A stretch of DNA of 64,000 nucleotides. Origin: Euryodendron excelsum (Eukaryota; Streptophyta; Magnoliopsida; Ericales; Pentaphylacaceae). The stretch is taken from the NCBI GenBank assembly GCA_033060915.1, contig CM065378.1, forward strand, positions 55,361,001 through 55,425,000, in the 5' to 3' direction. The notes below the pieces were generated by a model, which saw only the letters and a program-made list of their open reading frames with translations, did not search any database and was not told the origin of the DNA. A program made the translations under genes and the position numbers. Of the stretch, positions 46,559-57,319 are shown piece by piece; the stretch's first letter is position 1; each line of letters starts with the position of its first letter.

Positions 46559-49500
46559 TTCCCCAAAGTTTCTCTAAAGTACTCAAACTTCTCCCTTAGA
46601 AGTGCCTTTGTGAATATGTCAGCCACTTGCTCATTAGACTTGCAAAATTGCAGTTGTATCTCTCCTTCTTCAATAGCTTCTCTGATGAAGTGATGCTTGA
46701 ATGCAATATGCCTTGTGCGACTATGATAAACTGGATTCTTAGCCACAGCAATGGCTGATTTGTTGTCACAAAAAATATTTGTACTTTCTTCCTGCTTTTC
46801 ACCAATGTCTTCTTCTAAAATTCTTCTCAACCACATAGCTTGAGAAGTTGTCATTGCCGCTAAAACATACTCAGCTTCTGTTGATGATTGAGCAACTGAT
46901 TGTTGCTTCTTTGAACACCCAAAAAAAAACACTCCAGATCCCAGAGAGAATGTATAGCTAGAGGTACTCCTCATGTCATCAACACAACCTCCCCAATCAC
47001 TATCACAAAAACCAATCAGCTTCCGCTCTGAATTTTTGCTAAATTTGATTCCATAGTTGTAAGTTCCTTGAATATACCTTAGCACTCTTTTTGCTGCTCC
47101 AAAATGGAACGGGCTAGGACTGTGCATGAATCTTGAAAGCATACTTGATGCAAACATGATGTCAGGCCTTATGGCAATGAGATAAAGTAAGTTTTCAACC
47201 AAGCTTCTATAAAGCGTTGCATCCACCATCTTTCCTCCATCTTCCTTCTTTAATTTTTCATTTACAACAAGTGGTGTTGCCACAGGCTTACAACCATACA
47301 TTTTGAATTTTTTCAAAATATTTTCAGCATACTTTCGTTGAGAAACAAACACACCATGCTCATCTTGATGAATCTCAATACCAAGAAAATAATGTAGCAG
47401 CCCCATATCACTTATTTCATACTTCTTCATCATATCACTTTTAAATTCTTCGATCATTTTTGTATCATTTCCCGTAAACACCAAATCATCAACATAAAGT
47501 GCAACAATGAGAATGTTTGACATACCTTGCTTCTTCACATATAAAGTAGGCTCACTCTTACTTTTCTTGAATCCTCTTTCATTGAAGTAGTTGTCAATTT
47601 CCCTATACCAGGCTCTAGGTGCCTATTTCAGCCCATATAAAGCCTTTCTTAACTTGTACACCTTGTCTTCTTCTCCTTTAACAACAAAGCCCTGTGGCTG
47701 CTCAACATATACTTCTTCCTTTAACTCTCCATTCAAGAAAGCTGATTTCACATCAAGTTGGTACAATAACCAACCTTTTTGGGCTGCCAAGGCAATAAAA
47801 GCTCTTATGGTATCAAGACGAGAAACTGGAGCAAATGTTTCATGAAATTCAACACCGGGCTGTTGTGAGTAACCCTTTGCAACCAGACGTGCCTTATTTC
47901 TTTGCACCGAGCCATCTGAATTGTATTTAATCTTGTAGATCCACTTCACTCCAACAATCTCCTTGTGTTGTGGATTTTTAACAAGCTCCTAGGTTTGATT
48001 CTGCTCAATAACTTCAATTTCTTCTTCCATAGCCTTTCTCCAAGCTTGCTCCTTCATAGCTTCTTCAAAACTGTCTGGCTCAACAACACAAAAATTATAT
48101 CTTTGATAAACTTCACTCAAACTCCTAATTCTTCTTAGAGTTGAGCTAGGTGATGATGAGCTTGAACTTGGAGAGGATTGACAGAAATCTTCTTCATTCT
48201 CCTCTACATATGCTGGTAGTTTTGGTGCCATTTCATCAGTTAAAATATTTTTCTTCTCAACTTGGGCTTCCTCCCAATTCCATTTAGCCTTTTCATCAAA
48301 CACAACATCCCGACTTATAATAATCTTATTGCTCTTCAAACTATACAACCTATAGCCCTTTGATTTTGAGTTGTATCCCACAAAGATGCACTTTTCACTT
48401 GCTTCATCCAGCTTTTGCCTCTTTTCTTTTGGAATTTGAGCATAACAAATACACCCAAAAACCTTCAAGTGCCTCACTGATGGTTTCCTTCCACTCCAAG
48501 CTTCAAACGGAGTTTGGTTCTTCAAAGCCTTTGTAGGACACCTGTTAATCAAGTATACTGCTGTGTATATAGCTTCAGCCCAAAAAGTTTTAGGTAGCCC
48601 TTTTTTATGAAGCATAGACTTGGCCATTTCCACCACAGTTTGATTTTTCCTTTTGGAAACTCCGTTTTGTTGTGGCATGCAGCCAACCGTGAGCTGTCTT
48701 TCAATGCCTTCATCTTCACAAAACTTATCAAATTCATTTGAATTGTATTCTTTTCCATTGTCACTTCTAAGACATTTCATATAACGGCCACTTTGTTTTT
48801 CAACAAGACATTTAAACTTCTTAAAGATGGTAAAAACTTTAGACCTTTATCTTATAAAATAAACCCATGTCATGCAAGGATAATCATCAATAAAGAGAAT
48901 AAAGTACCTGTTTTGAGCATGAGAAAGTGTTTCCATAGGCCCGCAAACATCCGTATGCACTAACTCCAGCACCTGTTTTGCTCTCCAAGCAATGCCTTTA
49001 GGAAATGATTGGCGGTGCTACTTTCCGAGTGCACATCCTTCACAAGCTTCATGCTTCTCTTCAATTCTTGGAAGTCCTTGCACCATATTTTTTTGAGAAA
49101 GCAATTTGAGGCTTCCAAAGTTCAAATGCCCAAATCTTTGATGCCACAACCATGAATCATCCATAGCCTCTACCTTCAAGGCAACATCATTTGCATACCT
49201 GAATGAGAGCGGAAAGCTTCTATTCACCATCTTTATTTGAATCAAAATCTGCCTCTTCGTATTTTTGTCATAGATGGTGCAACATTGTCCTTCAAAATTG
49301 AGTGAATAACCATGTTCTATAAGCTGCCCAACACTTAACAGATTTTGATCCAACTCCAGCGCAAACAGAACATCACGAATGAATTCAGTCCCCTTCTTCA
49401 TCTGAACACCAACAGTGCCTTTCCTTTTCACTTGCACTAATGCTCCATTTCCCACCTTCACTTGAGAGTGAATAGTGGTGTCTATGTCAAGAAAAATACT

Positions 49501-50592
49501 CTTATTTGCTGTCATATGATTAGAACAACCGCTGTCCACGAACCATTGATCAATTTTCTGCTCTGAGACACTTCGACAAGCATAAAACAAGCTTCCTTCA
49601 CTTTCTTTCTGCTCTGAAAAACTTGCTTGCTGGTTAGAGTTGAATGTACAATCTTTTTGCATATGCCCAAATTTGTTACATTTGAAACATTGAGGCTTCC
49701 CTTTGAACCAACAATCTTTTTCTTCATGGCTACTTCTGTGGAAAATTAGACACCTTTGTGAAGACCATTCTTCATTTAATTTTCTGTTAAAATTGTTTCT
49801 ACCATCAAAAGTGTTTCTTCCTCTTCCCCTTGAATTTTTACCTCTTCCTCTTCCTTATCTTCCACCTCTGGAAGGTTCTCCTCTATTTTGAAATTGTGAT
49901 AGTGGCTTCCTTTCAATGTTTTTTGAATGAACATTGAGCGTAGATTGAAAAGCACTCTCAACTAACTTTTCAGACTGATTAGTTAATCTCTGCTCATAAG
50001 ATTTCAAGGAGCTTATCAACTCTTGAATACTCAATGTAGAGATGTCTTTAGTTTCTTCAATAACAGCCACAATGGAGTTAAATTTTTTTGGAAAGCTTAT
50101 TAGAATTTTCTCCACAACTCTTTGATCAACAATATCTTCTCCATAAGTTTTAATTTGATTAATTAGCTCTATGATTCTGGAAGAAAATTCATTCATAGTT
50201 TCATTTTCCGTCATCTTCATATTCTCTAATTCTCTTCTAAGGGTTTGAAGTTTGATAGCTCTTACCTTCCAATCACCTTGAAATTCTTGTTGAAGAATAT
50301 CCCAAGCTTCATTGGCTTCTGTTGCCCTCATGATTCTTGGAAATATTGAGTCTGAGACACCTTGTTGGATTTTTGAAAGAGTAGCGGCATCCTTTTGTTG
50401 CTTTTCCATCAACTGAGTTTCTTGTGCTCTAGTCATATTCGACATCGATTATGGCATCTCAAAACCATTCATCACTGTATCCCACAAACCCATAGACAAA
50501 AACAAAGTTCTCATCTTCACACACCAAAAATCATAACGTTCTCCATCAAATATTGGAATTGCTTGCTGTTGAACACTGATTCCGGTTGCCAT
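46546..50592 (-). pseudogene. Copia polyprotein, internal copy 1
   Basis: One frame of 1349 codons runs from ATG at 50592 to TAA at 46546 with no frameshift. It is interrupted by six stops, at about 50449, 49855, 49018, 48847, 47989 and 47623 (low coordinate of each). Domain order: gag with CFKCNKFGHMQKDC knuckle near 49660; protease WFVDSGCSNHM; integrase zinc region WHQRFGH...CEGCALGK; integrase core, in which NGVSKRKN has Lys (codon 48652-48654) where catalytic Glu is expected; RT with intact YVDD; RNase H with DNKSA; final ADIFTKAL. Trp or Gln codons are the likely origin of several stops. Relative to copy 2 it has an extra Phe, an extra Glu and one residue fewer in gag. Confidence 0.93.
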
Positions 50593-50645
50593 TAGATTGT
50601 TCTTTCCTTCACCTTCTTGCAGCAGATCTACCTTCCGCGATCCAA

Positions 50646-50657
50646 GCTCTGATACCA
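50646..50657 (-). other. Primer-binding site, internal copy 1
   Basis: TGGTATCAGAGC on minus, two bases after the end of the middle LTR in element sense. Perfect initiator-Met match. Confidence 0.85.
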
Positions 50658-50659
50658 GA

Positions 50660-51024
50660 TGTTGTCCCTTTGTTTAGGCCTATGTGTGCTGTTGTTTCAA
50701 CCTTGGAACATAACAAAATAACCATAAACAAATTAGTTTTCACAGGTGAAGAGGAGCAGAAATTTTCTACAACAAAACAGGGGAGAAGAAGGGGTCTTCG
50801 AAAAACTGATTCTTTTTTCTAATATGATTCTAGAACTTTCATCATCTGTGTATAGATGATTCTACACCACTTAAATCTTTACAAGTGTACAAAATATCAT
50901 CTATACAAATTAACTTCAGTTTACTTAACTTAACCACACTTGACTATAGTTAAACTTACACAAAATATGGTTAATATCAGTAAAACTAAGTTTTGATTTT
51001 TTTACAACATATTACTTCTTAACA
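50660..51024 (-). repeat. Copia composite, middle LTR (mosaic)
   Basis: 365 bp. The left part to about 50849 carries the right LTR's variants (TGTTGTCCC, ggcctatgtgtgctgttg, catcatctgtg). The right part from 50961 carries the left LTR's variants (cacaaaatatgg, acaacatattac). It serves both units at once, as 5' LTR for copy 1 and 3' LTR for copy 2. Confidence 0.92.
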
Positions 51025-54000
51025 TTCCCCAAAGTTTCTCTAAAGTACTCAAACTTCTCCCTTAGAAGTGCCTTTGTGAATATGTCAGCCACTTGCTCAT
51101 TAGACTTGCAAAATTGCAGTTGTATCTCTCCTTCTTCAATAGCTTCTCTGATGAAGTGATGCTTGAATGCAATATGCCTTGTGCGACTATGATAAACTGG
51201 ATTCTTAGCCACAGCAATGGCTGATTTGTTGTCACAAAAAATATTTGTACTTTCTTCCTGCTTTTCACCAATGTCTTCTAAAATTCTTCTCAACCACATA
51301 GCTTGAGAAGTTGTCATTGCCGCTAAAACATACTCAGCTTCTGTTGATGATTGAGCAACTGATTGTTGCTTCTTTGAACACCCAAAAAACACTCCAGATC
51401 CCAGAGAGAATGTATAGCTAGAGGTACTCCTCATGTCATCAACACAACCTCCCCAATCACTATCACAAAAACCAATCAGCTTCCGCTCTGAATTTTTGCT
51501 AAATTTGATTCCATAGTTGTAAGTTCCTTGAATATACCTTAGCACTCTTTTTGCTGCTCCAAAATGGAACGGGCTAGGACTGTGCATGAATCTTGAAAGC
51601 ATACTTGATGCAAACATGATGTCAGGCCTTATGGCAATGAGATAAAGTAAGTTTTCAACCAAGCTTCTATAAAGCGTTGCATCCACCATCTTTCCTCCAT
51701 CTTCCTTCTTTAATTTTTCATTTACAACAAGTGGTGTTGCCACAGGCTTACAACCATACATTTTGAATTTTTTCAAAATATTTTCAGCATACTTTCGTTG
51801 AGAAACAAACACACCATGCTCATCTTGATGAATCTCAATACCAAGAAAATAATGTAGCAGCCCCATATCACTTATTTCATACTTCTTCATCATATCACTT
51901 TTAAATTCTTCGATCATTTTTGTATCATTTCCCGTAAACACCAAATCATCAACATAAAGTGCAACAATGAGAATGTTTGACATACCTTGCTTCTTCACAT
52001 ATAAAGTAGGCTCACTCTTACTTTTCTTGAATCCTCTTTCATTGAAGTAGTTGTCAATTTCCCTATACCAGGCTCTAGGTGCCTATTTCAGCCCATATAA
52101 AGCCTTTCTTAACTTGTACACCTTGTCTTCTTCTCCTTTAACAACAAAGCCCTGTGGCTGCTCAACATATACTTCTTCCTTTAACTCTCCATTCAAGAAA
52201 GCTGATTTCACATCAAGTTGGTACAATAACCAACCTTTTTGGGCTGCCAAGGCAATAAAAGCTCTTATGGTATCAAGACGAGAAACTGGAGCAAATGTTT
52301 CATGAAATTCAACACCGGGCTGTTGTGAGTAACCCTTTGCAACCAGACGTGCCTTATTTCTTTGCACCGAGCCATCTGAATTGTATTTAATCTTGTAGAT
52401 CCACTTCACTCCAACAATCTCCTTGTGTTGTGGATTTTTAACAAGCTCCTAGGTTTGATTCTGCTCAATAACTTCAATTTCTTCTTCCATAGCCTTTCTC
52501 CAAGCTTGCTCCTTCATAGCTTCTTCAAAACTGTCTGGCTCAACAACACAAAAATTATATCTTTGATAAACTTCACTCAAACTCCTAATTCTTCTTAGAG
52601 TTGAGCTAGGTGATGATGAGCTTGAACTTGGAGAGGATTGACAGAAATCTTCTTCATTCTCCTCTACATATGCTGGTAGTTTTGGTGCCATTTCATCAGT
52701 TAAAATATTTTTCTTCTCAACTTGGGCTTCCTCCCAATTCCATTTAGCCTTTTCATCAAACACAACATCCCGACTTATAATAATCTTATTGCTCTTCAAA
52801 CTATACAACCTATAGCCCTTTGATTTTGAGTTGTATCCCACAAAGATGCACTTTTCACTTGCTTCATCCAGCTTTTGCCTCTTTTCTTTTGGAATTTGAG
52901 CATAACAAATACACCCAAAAACCTTCAAGTGCCTCACTGATGGTTTCCTTCCACTCCAAGCTTCAAACGGAGTTTGGTTCTTCAAAGCCTTTGTAGGACA
53001 CCTGTTAATCAAGTATACTGCTGTGTATATAGCTTCAGCCCAAAAAGTTTTAGGTAGCCCTTTTTTATGAAGCATAGACTTGGCCATTTCCACCACAGTT
53101 TGATTTTTCCTTTTGGAAACTCCGTTTTGTTGTGGCATGCAGCCAACCGTGAGCTGTCTTTCAATGCCTTCATCTTCACAAAACTTATCAAATTCATTTG
53201 AATTGTATTCTTTTCCATTGTCACTTCTAAGACATTTCATATAACGGCCACTTTGTTTTTCAACAAGACATTTAAACTTCTTAAAGATGGTAAAAACTTT
53301 AGACCTTTATCTTATAAAATAAACCCATGTCATGCAAGGATAATCATCAATAAAGAGAATAAAGTACCTGTTTTGAGCATGAGAAAGTGTTTCCATAGGC
53401 CCGCAAACATCCGTATGCACTAACTCCAGCACCTGTTTTGCTCTCCAAGCAATGCCTTTAGGAAATGATTGGCGGTGCTACTTTCCGAGTGCACATCCTT
53501 CACAAGCTTCATGCTTCTCTTCAATTCTTGGAAGTCCTTGCACCATATTTTTTTGAGAAAGCAATTTGAGGCTTCCAAAGTTCAAATGCCCAAATCTTTG
53601 ATGCCACAACCATGAATCATCCATAGCCTCTACCTTCAAGGCAACATCATTTGCATACCTGAATGAGAGCGGAAAGCTTCTATTCACCATCTTTATTTGA
53701 ATCAAAATCTGCCTCTTCGTATTTTTGTCATAGATGGTGCAACATTGTCCTTCAAAATTGAGTGAATAACCATGTTCTATAAGCTGCCCAACACTTAACA
53801 GATTTTGATCCAACTCCAGCGCAAACAGAACATCACGAATGAATTCAGTCCCCTTCTTCATCTGAACACCAACAGTGCCTTTCCTTTTCACTTGCACTAA
53901 TGCTCCATTTCCCACCTTCACTTGAGAGTGAATAGTGGTGTCTATGTCAAGAAAAATACTCTTATTTGCTGTCATATGATTAGAACAACCGCTGTCCACG

Positions 54001-55055
54001 AACCATTGATCAATTTTCTGCTCTGAGACACTTCGACAAGCATAAAACAAGCTTCCTTCACTTTCTTTCTGCTCTGAAAAACTTGCTTGCTGGTTAGAGT
54101 TGAATGTACAATCTTTTTGCATATGCCCAAATTTGTTACATTTGAAACATTGAGGCTTCCCTTTGAACCAACAATCTTTTTCTTCATGGCTACTTCTGTG
54201 GAAAATTAGACACCTTTGTGAAGACCATTCTTCATTTAATTTTCTGTTAAAATTGTTTCTACCATCAAAAGTGTTTCTTCCTCTTCCCCTTGAATTTTTA
54301 CCTCTTCCTCTTCCTTATCTTCCACCTCTGGAAGGTTCTCCTCTATTTTGAAATTGTGATAGTGGCTTCCTTTCAATGTTTTTTGAATGAACATTGAGCG
54401 TAGATTGAAAAGCACTCTCAACTAACTTTTCAGACTGATTAGTTAATCTCTGCTCATAAGATTTCAAGGAGCTTATCAACTCTTGAATACTCAATGTAGA
54501 GATGTCTTTAGTTTCTTCAATAACAGCCACAATGGAGTTAAATTTTTTTGGAAAGCTTATTAGAAATTTTTTCTCCACAACTCTTTGATCAACAATATCT
54601 TCTCCATAAGTTTTAATTTGATTAATTAGCTCTATGATTCTGGAAGAAAATTCATTCATAGTTTCATTTTCCGTCATCTTCATATTCTCTAATTCTCTTC
54701 TAAGGGTTTGAAGTTTGATAGCTCTTACCTTCCAATCACCTTGAAATTCTTGTTGAAGAATATCCCAAGCTTCATTGGCTTCTGTTGCCCTCATGATTCT
54801 TGGAAATATTGAGTCTGAGACACCTTGTTGGATTTTTGAAAGAGTAGCGGCATCCTTTTGTTGCTTTTCCATCAACTGAGTTTCTTGTGCTCTAGTCATA
54901 TTCGACATCGATTATGGCATCTCAAAACCATTCATCACTGTATCCCACAAACCCATAGACAAAAACAAAGTTCTCATCTTCACACACCAAAAATCATAAC
55001 GTTCTCCATCAAATATTGGAATTGCTTGCTGTTGAACACTGATTCCGGTTGCCAT
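51012..55055 (-). pseudogene. Copia polyprotein, internal copy 2
   Basis: 1348-codon frame from ATG at 55055 to TAA at 51012-51014, no frameshift, with the same six stops as copy 1 at equivalent places (including 54315, 53478, 52449 and 52083). It has the same Lys in place of the integrase Glu (codon 53112-53114) and an intact YVDD. Open stretches in all compared frames match copy 1 except for three 3-nt indels. Neither copy can make a full polyprotein without suppression of six stops. Confidence 0.93.
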
Positions 55056-55108
55056 TAGATTGTTCTTTCCTTCACCTTCTTGCAGCAGATCTACCTTCCG
55101 CGATCCAA

Positions 55109-55120
55109 GCTCTGATACCA
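55109..55120 (-). other. Primer-binding site, internal copy 2
   Basis: TGGTATCAGAGC on minus, two bases from the right LTR. Identical to the site of copy 1. Confidence 0.85.
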
Positions 55121-55122
55121 GA

Positions 55123-55488
55123 TGTTGTCCCTTTGTTTAGGCCTATGTGTGCTGTTGTTTCAACCTTGGAACATAACAAAATAACCATAAACAAATTAGT
55201 TTTCACAGGTGAAGAGGAGCAGAAATTTTCTACAACAAAACAGGGGAGAAGAAGGGGTCTTCGAAAAACTGATTCTTTTTTCTAATATGATTCTAGAACT
55301 TTCATCATCTGTGTATAGATGATTCTACACCACTTAAATCTTTACAAGTGTACAAAATATCATCTATACAAATTAACTTCAGTTTACTTAACTTAACCAC
55401 ACTTGACTATAGTTAAACTTACATAAAATCTCGTTAATATCAGTAAAACTAAGTTTTGATTTTTTTTACAGCACATTACTTCTTAACA
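55123..55488 (-). repeat. Copia composite, right LTR (5' LTR in element sense)
   Basis: 366 bp, TGTTGTCCC to CTTCTTAACA. By eye it differs from the left LTR at about two dozen positions along its length (roughly 7%), so the original insertion is not young. It differs from the middle LTR only in the last ~80 bp (cataaaatctcg, acagcacattac). Confidence 0.92.
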
Positions 55489-55842
55489 AAGGCAACCACT
55501 TTTTTAAACCTCACAAACAAGCTTATCACCTCAAATCCCAAGTTAAAACTTACCTTACGAAAGTGCAAGAAACCTCTCCACACAATTGTGAGTAATTACT
55601 TCCTAAAGGTCGTTGGGGACATAAATAGAGATGATCGCAAAGCTGCTGCAAATGCCCTGTACAAAGTTCATGATGCGACTTTGAAATGTAGGAGGAGTAT
55701 TCTTATCAAAGCACCAAATACTATATCAAGAAAGATTTGGCAAGACTACAAAGATGTCTACTTTGTCTATTCACATCACTTAATTGTAAATATAATAGTT
55801 TTCAAGCAATGGCCTGATTCCCCACAACAAGATATTACATGA
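55489..55842 (+). pseudogene. PMEI-like copy P3, 3' part
   Basis: Starts with the second AAGGC and continues the P3 frame without shift: TTFLNLTNKLI, LRKCKKPLHTIV (third cysteine), DATLKCRRS (fourth cysteine), ending TGA at 55840-55842. With 46001-46194 the gene totals 181 codons including stops, close to P1 (184). Apart from the insertion and the shared TGA no other lesion is visible, so P3 kept its frame until fairly late. Confidence 0.85.
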
Positions 55843-56210
55843 GATCTAAGCTATTATTGGAATAAATACAAAGTAGTATGAAGTGTCGATTCATTCACAT
55901 CTCTACTTGGTTATAGATATAACATTCTCAGATGGATTGAAAAATTTCAATTCAACAACATGATATAGCATTCCCATATAAGCAAGTCCCGTTTTTAATG
56001 CATGTTAGATGGCTTTCATTTAACACCCAGGTAGGTAGTTTCCCTTTGATGTCAAGGCATGTGGCTGTGTTTGAGGCACTTGATGATTTTAACACAATGG
56101 GAGTACTTAATGTTAAACACCACAAATGTAATCATGTTTCATGTTGCAAGAATGCTAATGTCTAATGCCATGGGGGTGGCTGCTTTTCATGCCATGGTAG
56201 GTTGCTCATT
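55843..56210. other. P3 3' flank, unassigned
   Basis: About 340 bp of AT-rich DNA with no recognised feature. The first part is probably the 3' UTR of P3. Confidence 0.4.
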
Positions 56211-56402
56211 ATAGCCTGTTTGATTCAACGAAGGAGAAAAAAGGAAGGGAAAGGGGGAGGAAAATTTTTAAATCACCCCCTCTCTTTCTCTCTCTTCTTT
56301 CCTTTTATTTTCCTTTCATTTTCTTTACAAAACCAAACAACATCATTTCCTCTTTCCTTCCATTGTCTTTTTCCTCCCCCAAGTTCCAAACAAACCTTGG
56401 GA
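56211..56402. mobile_element. MITE candidate
   Basis: Left end AGCCTGTTTGATTCAACG; right end reverse-complemented AAGGTTTGTTTGGAACTTGG. An imperfect inverted pair surrounds about 150 bp of purine- then pyrimidine-rich sequence. This TGTTTG-ended structure is common in plants. No confirmed target duplication. Confidence 0.45.
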
Positions 56403-56513
56403 TTTCATGTATTAGTTGAAATAGAGAAAAGAGAGAGAAAGAGACACTGCACTGTTGTTAGGTTTCTAAGTATTGGTTAATTCTGTGGATTCCATATAAC
56501 TTTTTAAGAGCAT

Positions 56514-57258
56514 TTTGAATATGCAGAGAAAATCGCTTGAAAAAGTTCGCTCATGCAAATTGGTTAATGTCTTCAAAAATGAAATTCCAGAAAGCATCGC
56601 TCAAAGTTTGCTCAAGCGATGCGGCATAATTGTGTTTGAATTGAAATACCCTATCGTCCAAGTAAAGTCAAGTTTTGAAGACTCTTTAGCTAAATCTTTT
56701 CAGCCAATCAAGAGGTAGTTTCAGCCAACCTTCTTGGTGATCCTACAGATGCTATAAGAGTCAAGAGAATTAATTGTTAGTGGGGACTCTGGAGTTGTGA
56801 AACAGATACAAAAAATATACGAAGAATAGAAATAAAAAAGGTGAAGATCTTGATGATTATCTGGACATACAGAATTTCTTCACCATTGATTCTAAACTGA
56901 AACGAATCATATCGAGATCGTCTTGAGAAGATTCTGAAGACGGAGAACATCATGGAGATTCGGTGTTGAAGTCGAAGGGCGGAGAGCAGAAACTTGAGGA
57001 GTCGAACAAGTTAGCTTAGATTGGATTCGATAGGATTCAGACGGCAATTGTGGAGCTCAATTGTCAAAGTTGTAAGTTGTACTTATGTAAACTGCTCAAC
57101 TTAGTGCTTGGCTTGCTAGACGTGGGTTTTTTTTTCAAGTTTGGATTTCCACAATATATTGATGTGTCTCTTTATTATTGTGTAATTGATTACTTACATT
57201 GCATTTTGTACTCACATAGGTAAAGGTTAGTCATGAATCTAAGGAATACGGAATTTCA
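56514..57258 (+). mobile_element. 5' LTR of a SIRE/Maximus-type copia element (left end uncertain)
   Basis: The right end is fixed by the primer-binding site two bases later. The sequence has the repeated 'cgctca' words (catcgctcaaag, gctcaagcgatgcgg) and the phrase cagccaatcaagaggtagtttcagcc, which I associate with SIRE-type LTRs. The left boundary is a guess from the first TG after the MITE; no 3' LTR is in the window to check it. Confidence 0.55.
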
Positions 57259-57260
57259 AA

Positions 57261-57277
57261 TGGTATCTGAGTGGGTC
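57261..57277 (+). other. Primer-binding site of the SIRE-type element
   Basis: TGGTATCTGAGTGGGTC is a Met-type site with changes after TGGTATC. Position just after the LTR and before gag supports it. Confidence 0.6.
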
Positions 57278-57319
57278 ACTCCAAGTTATTGATTAAGTGT
57301 GATCCTATCTTTCGTATTC

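Larger units (their letters stand above)
46195..55488 (-). mobile_element. Ty1/copia composite: LTR-internal-LTR-internal-LTR inserted in PMEI copy P3
   Basis: The 9294-bp insert has TGTTGGCCC at the left and CTTCTTAACA at the right. The 5-bp duplication AAGGC lies on both sides (46190-46194 and 55489-55493). It holds three LTRs of about 365 bp and two internal regions of about 4.1 kb, all in the same (minus) orientation. Removing it and one AAGGC restores the host frame exactly. A single outer duplication implies one original insertion that later gained a second unit by recombination, not two independent insertions. Confidence 0.93.

Noticed and set aside
46195..55488. Two independent copia insertions in tandem
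   Set aside because: There is one outer duplication, no duplication at the middle LTR, a mosaic middle LTR and six shared stops.
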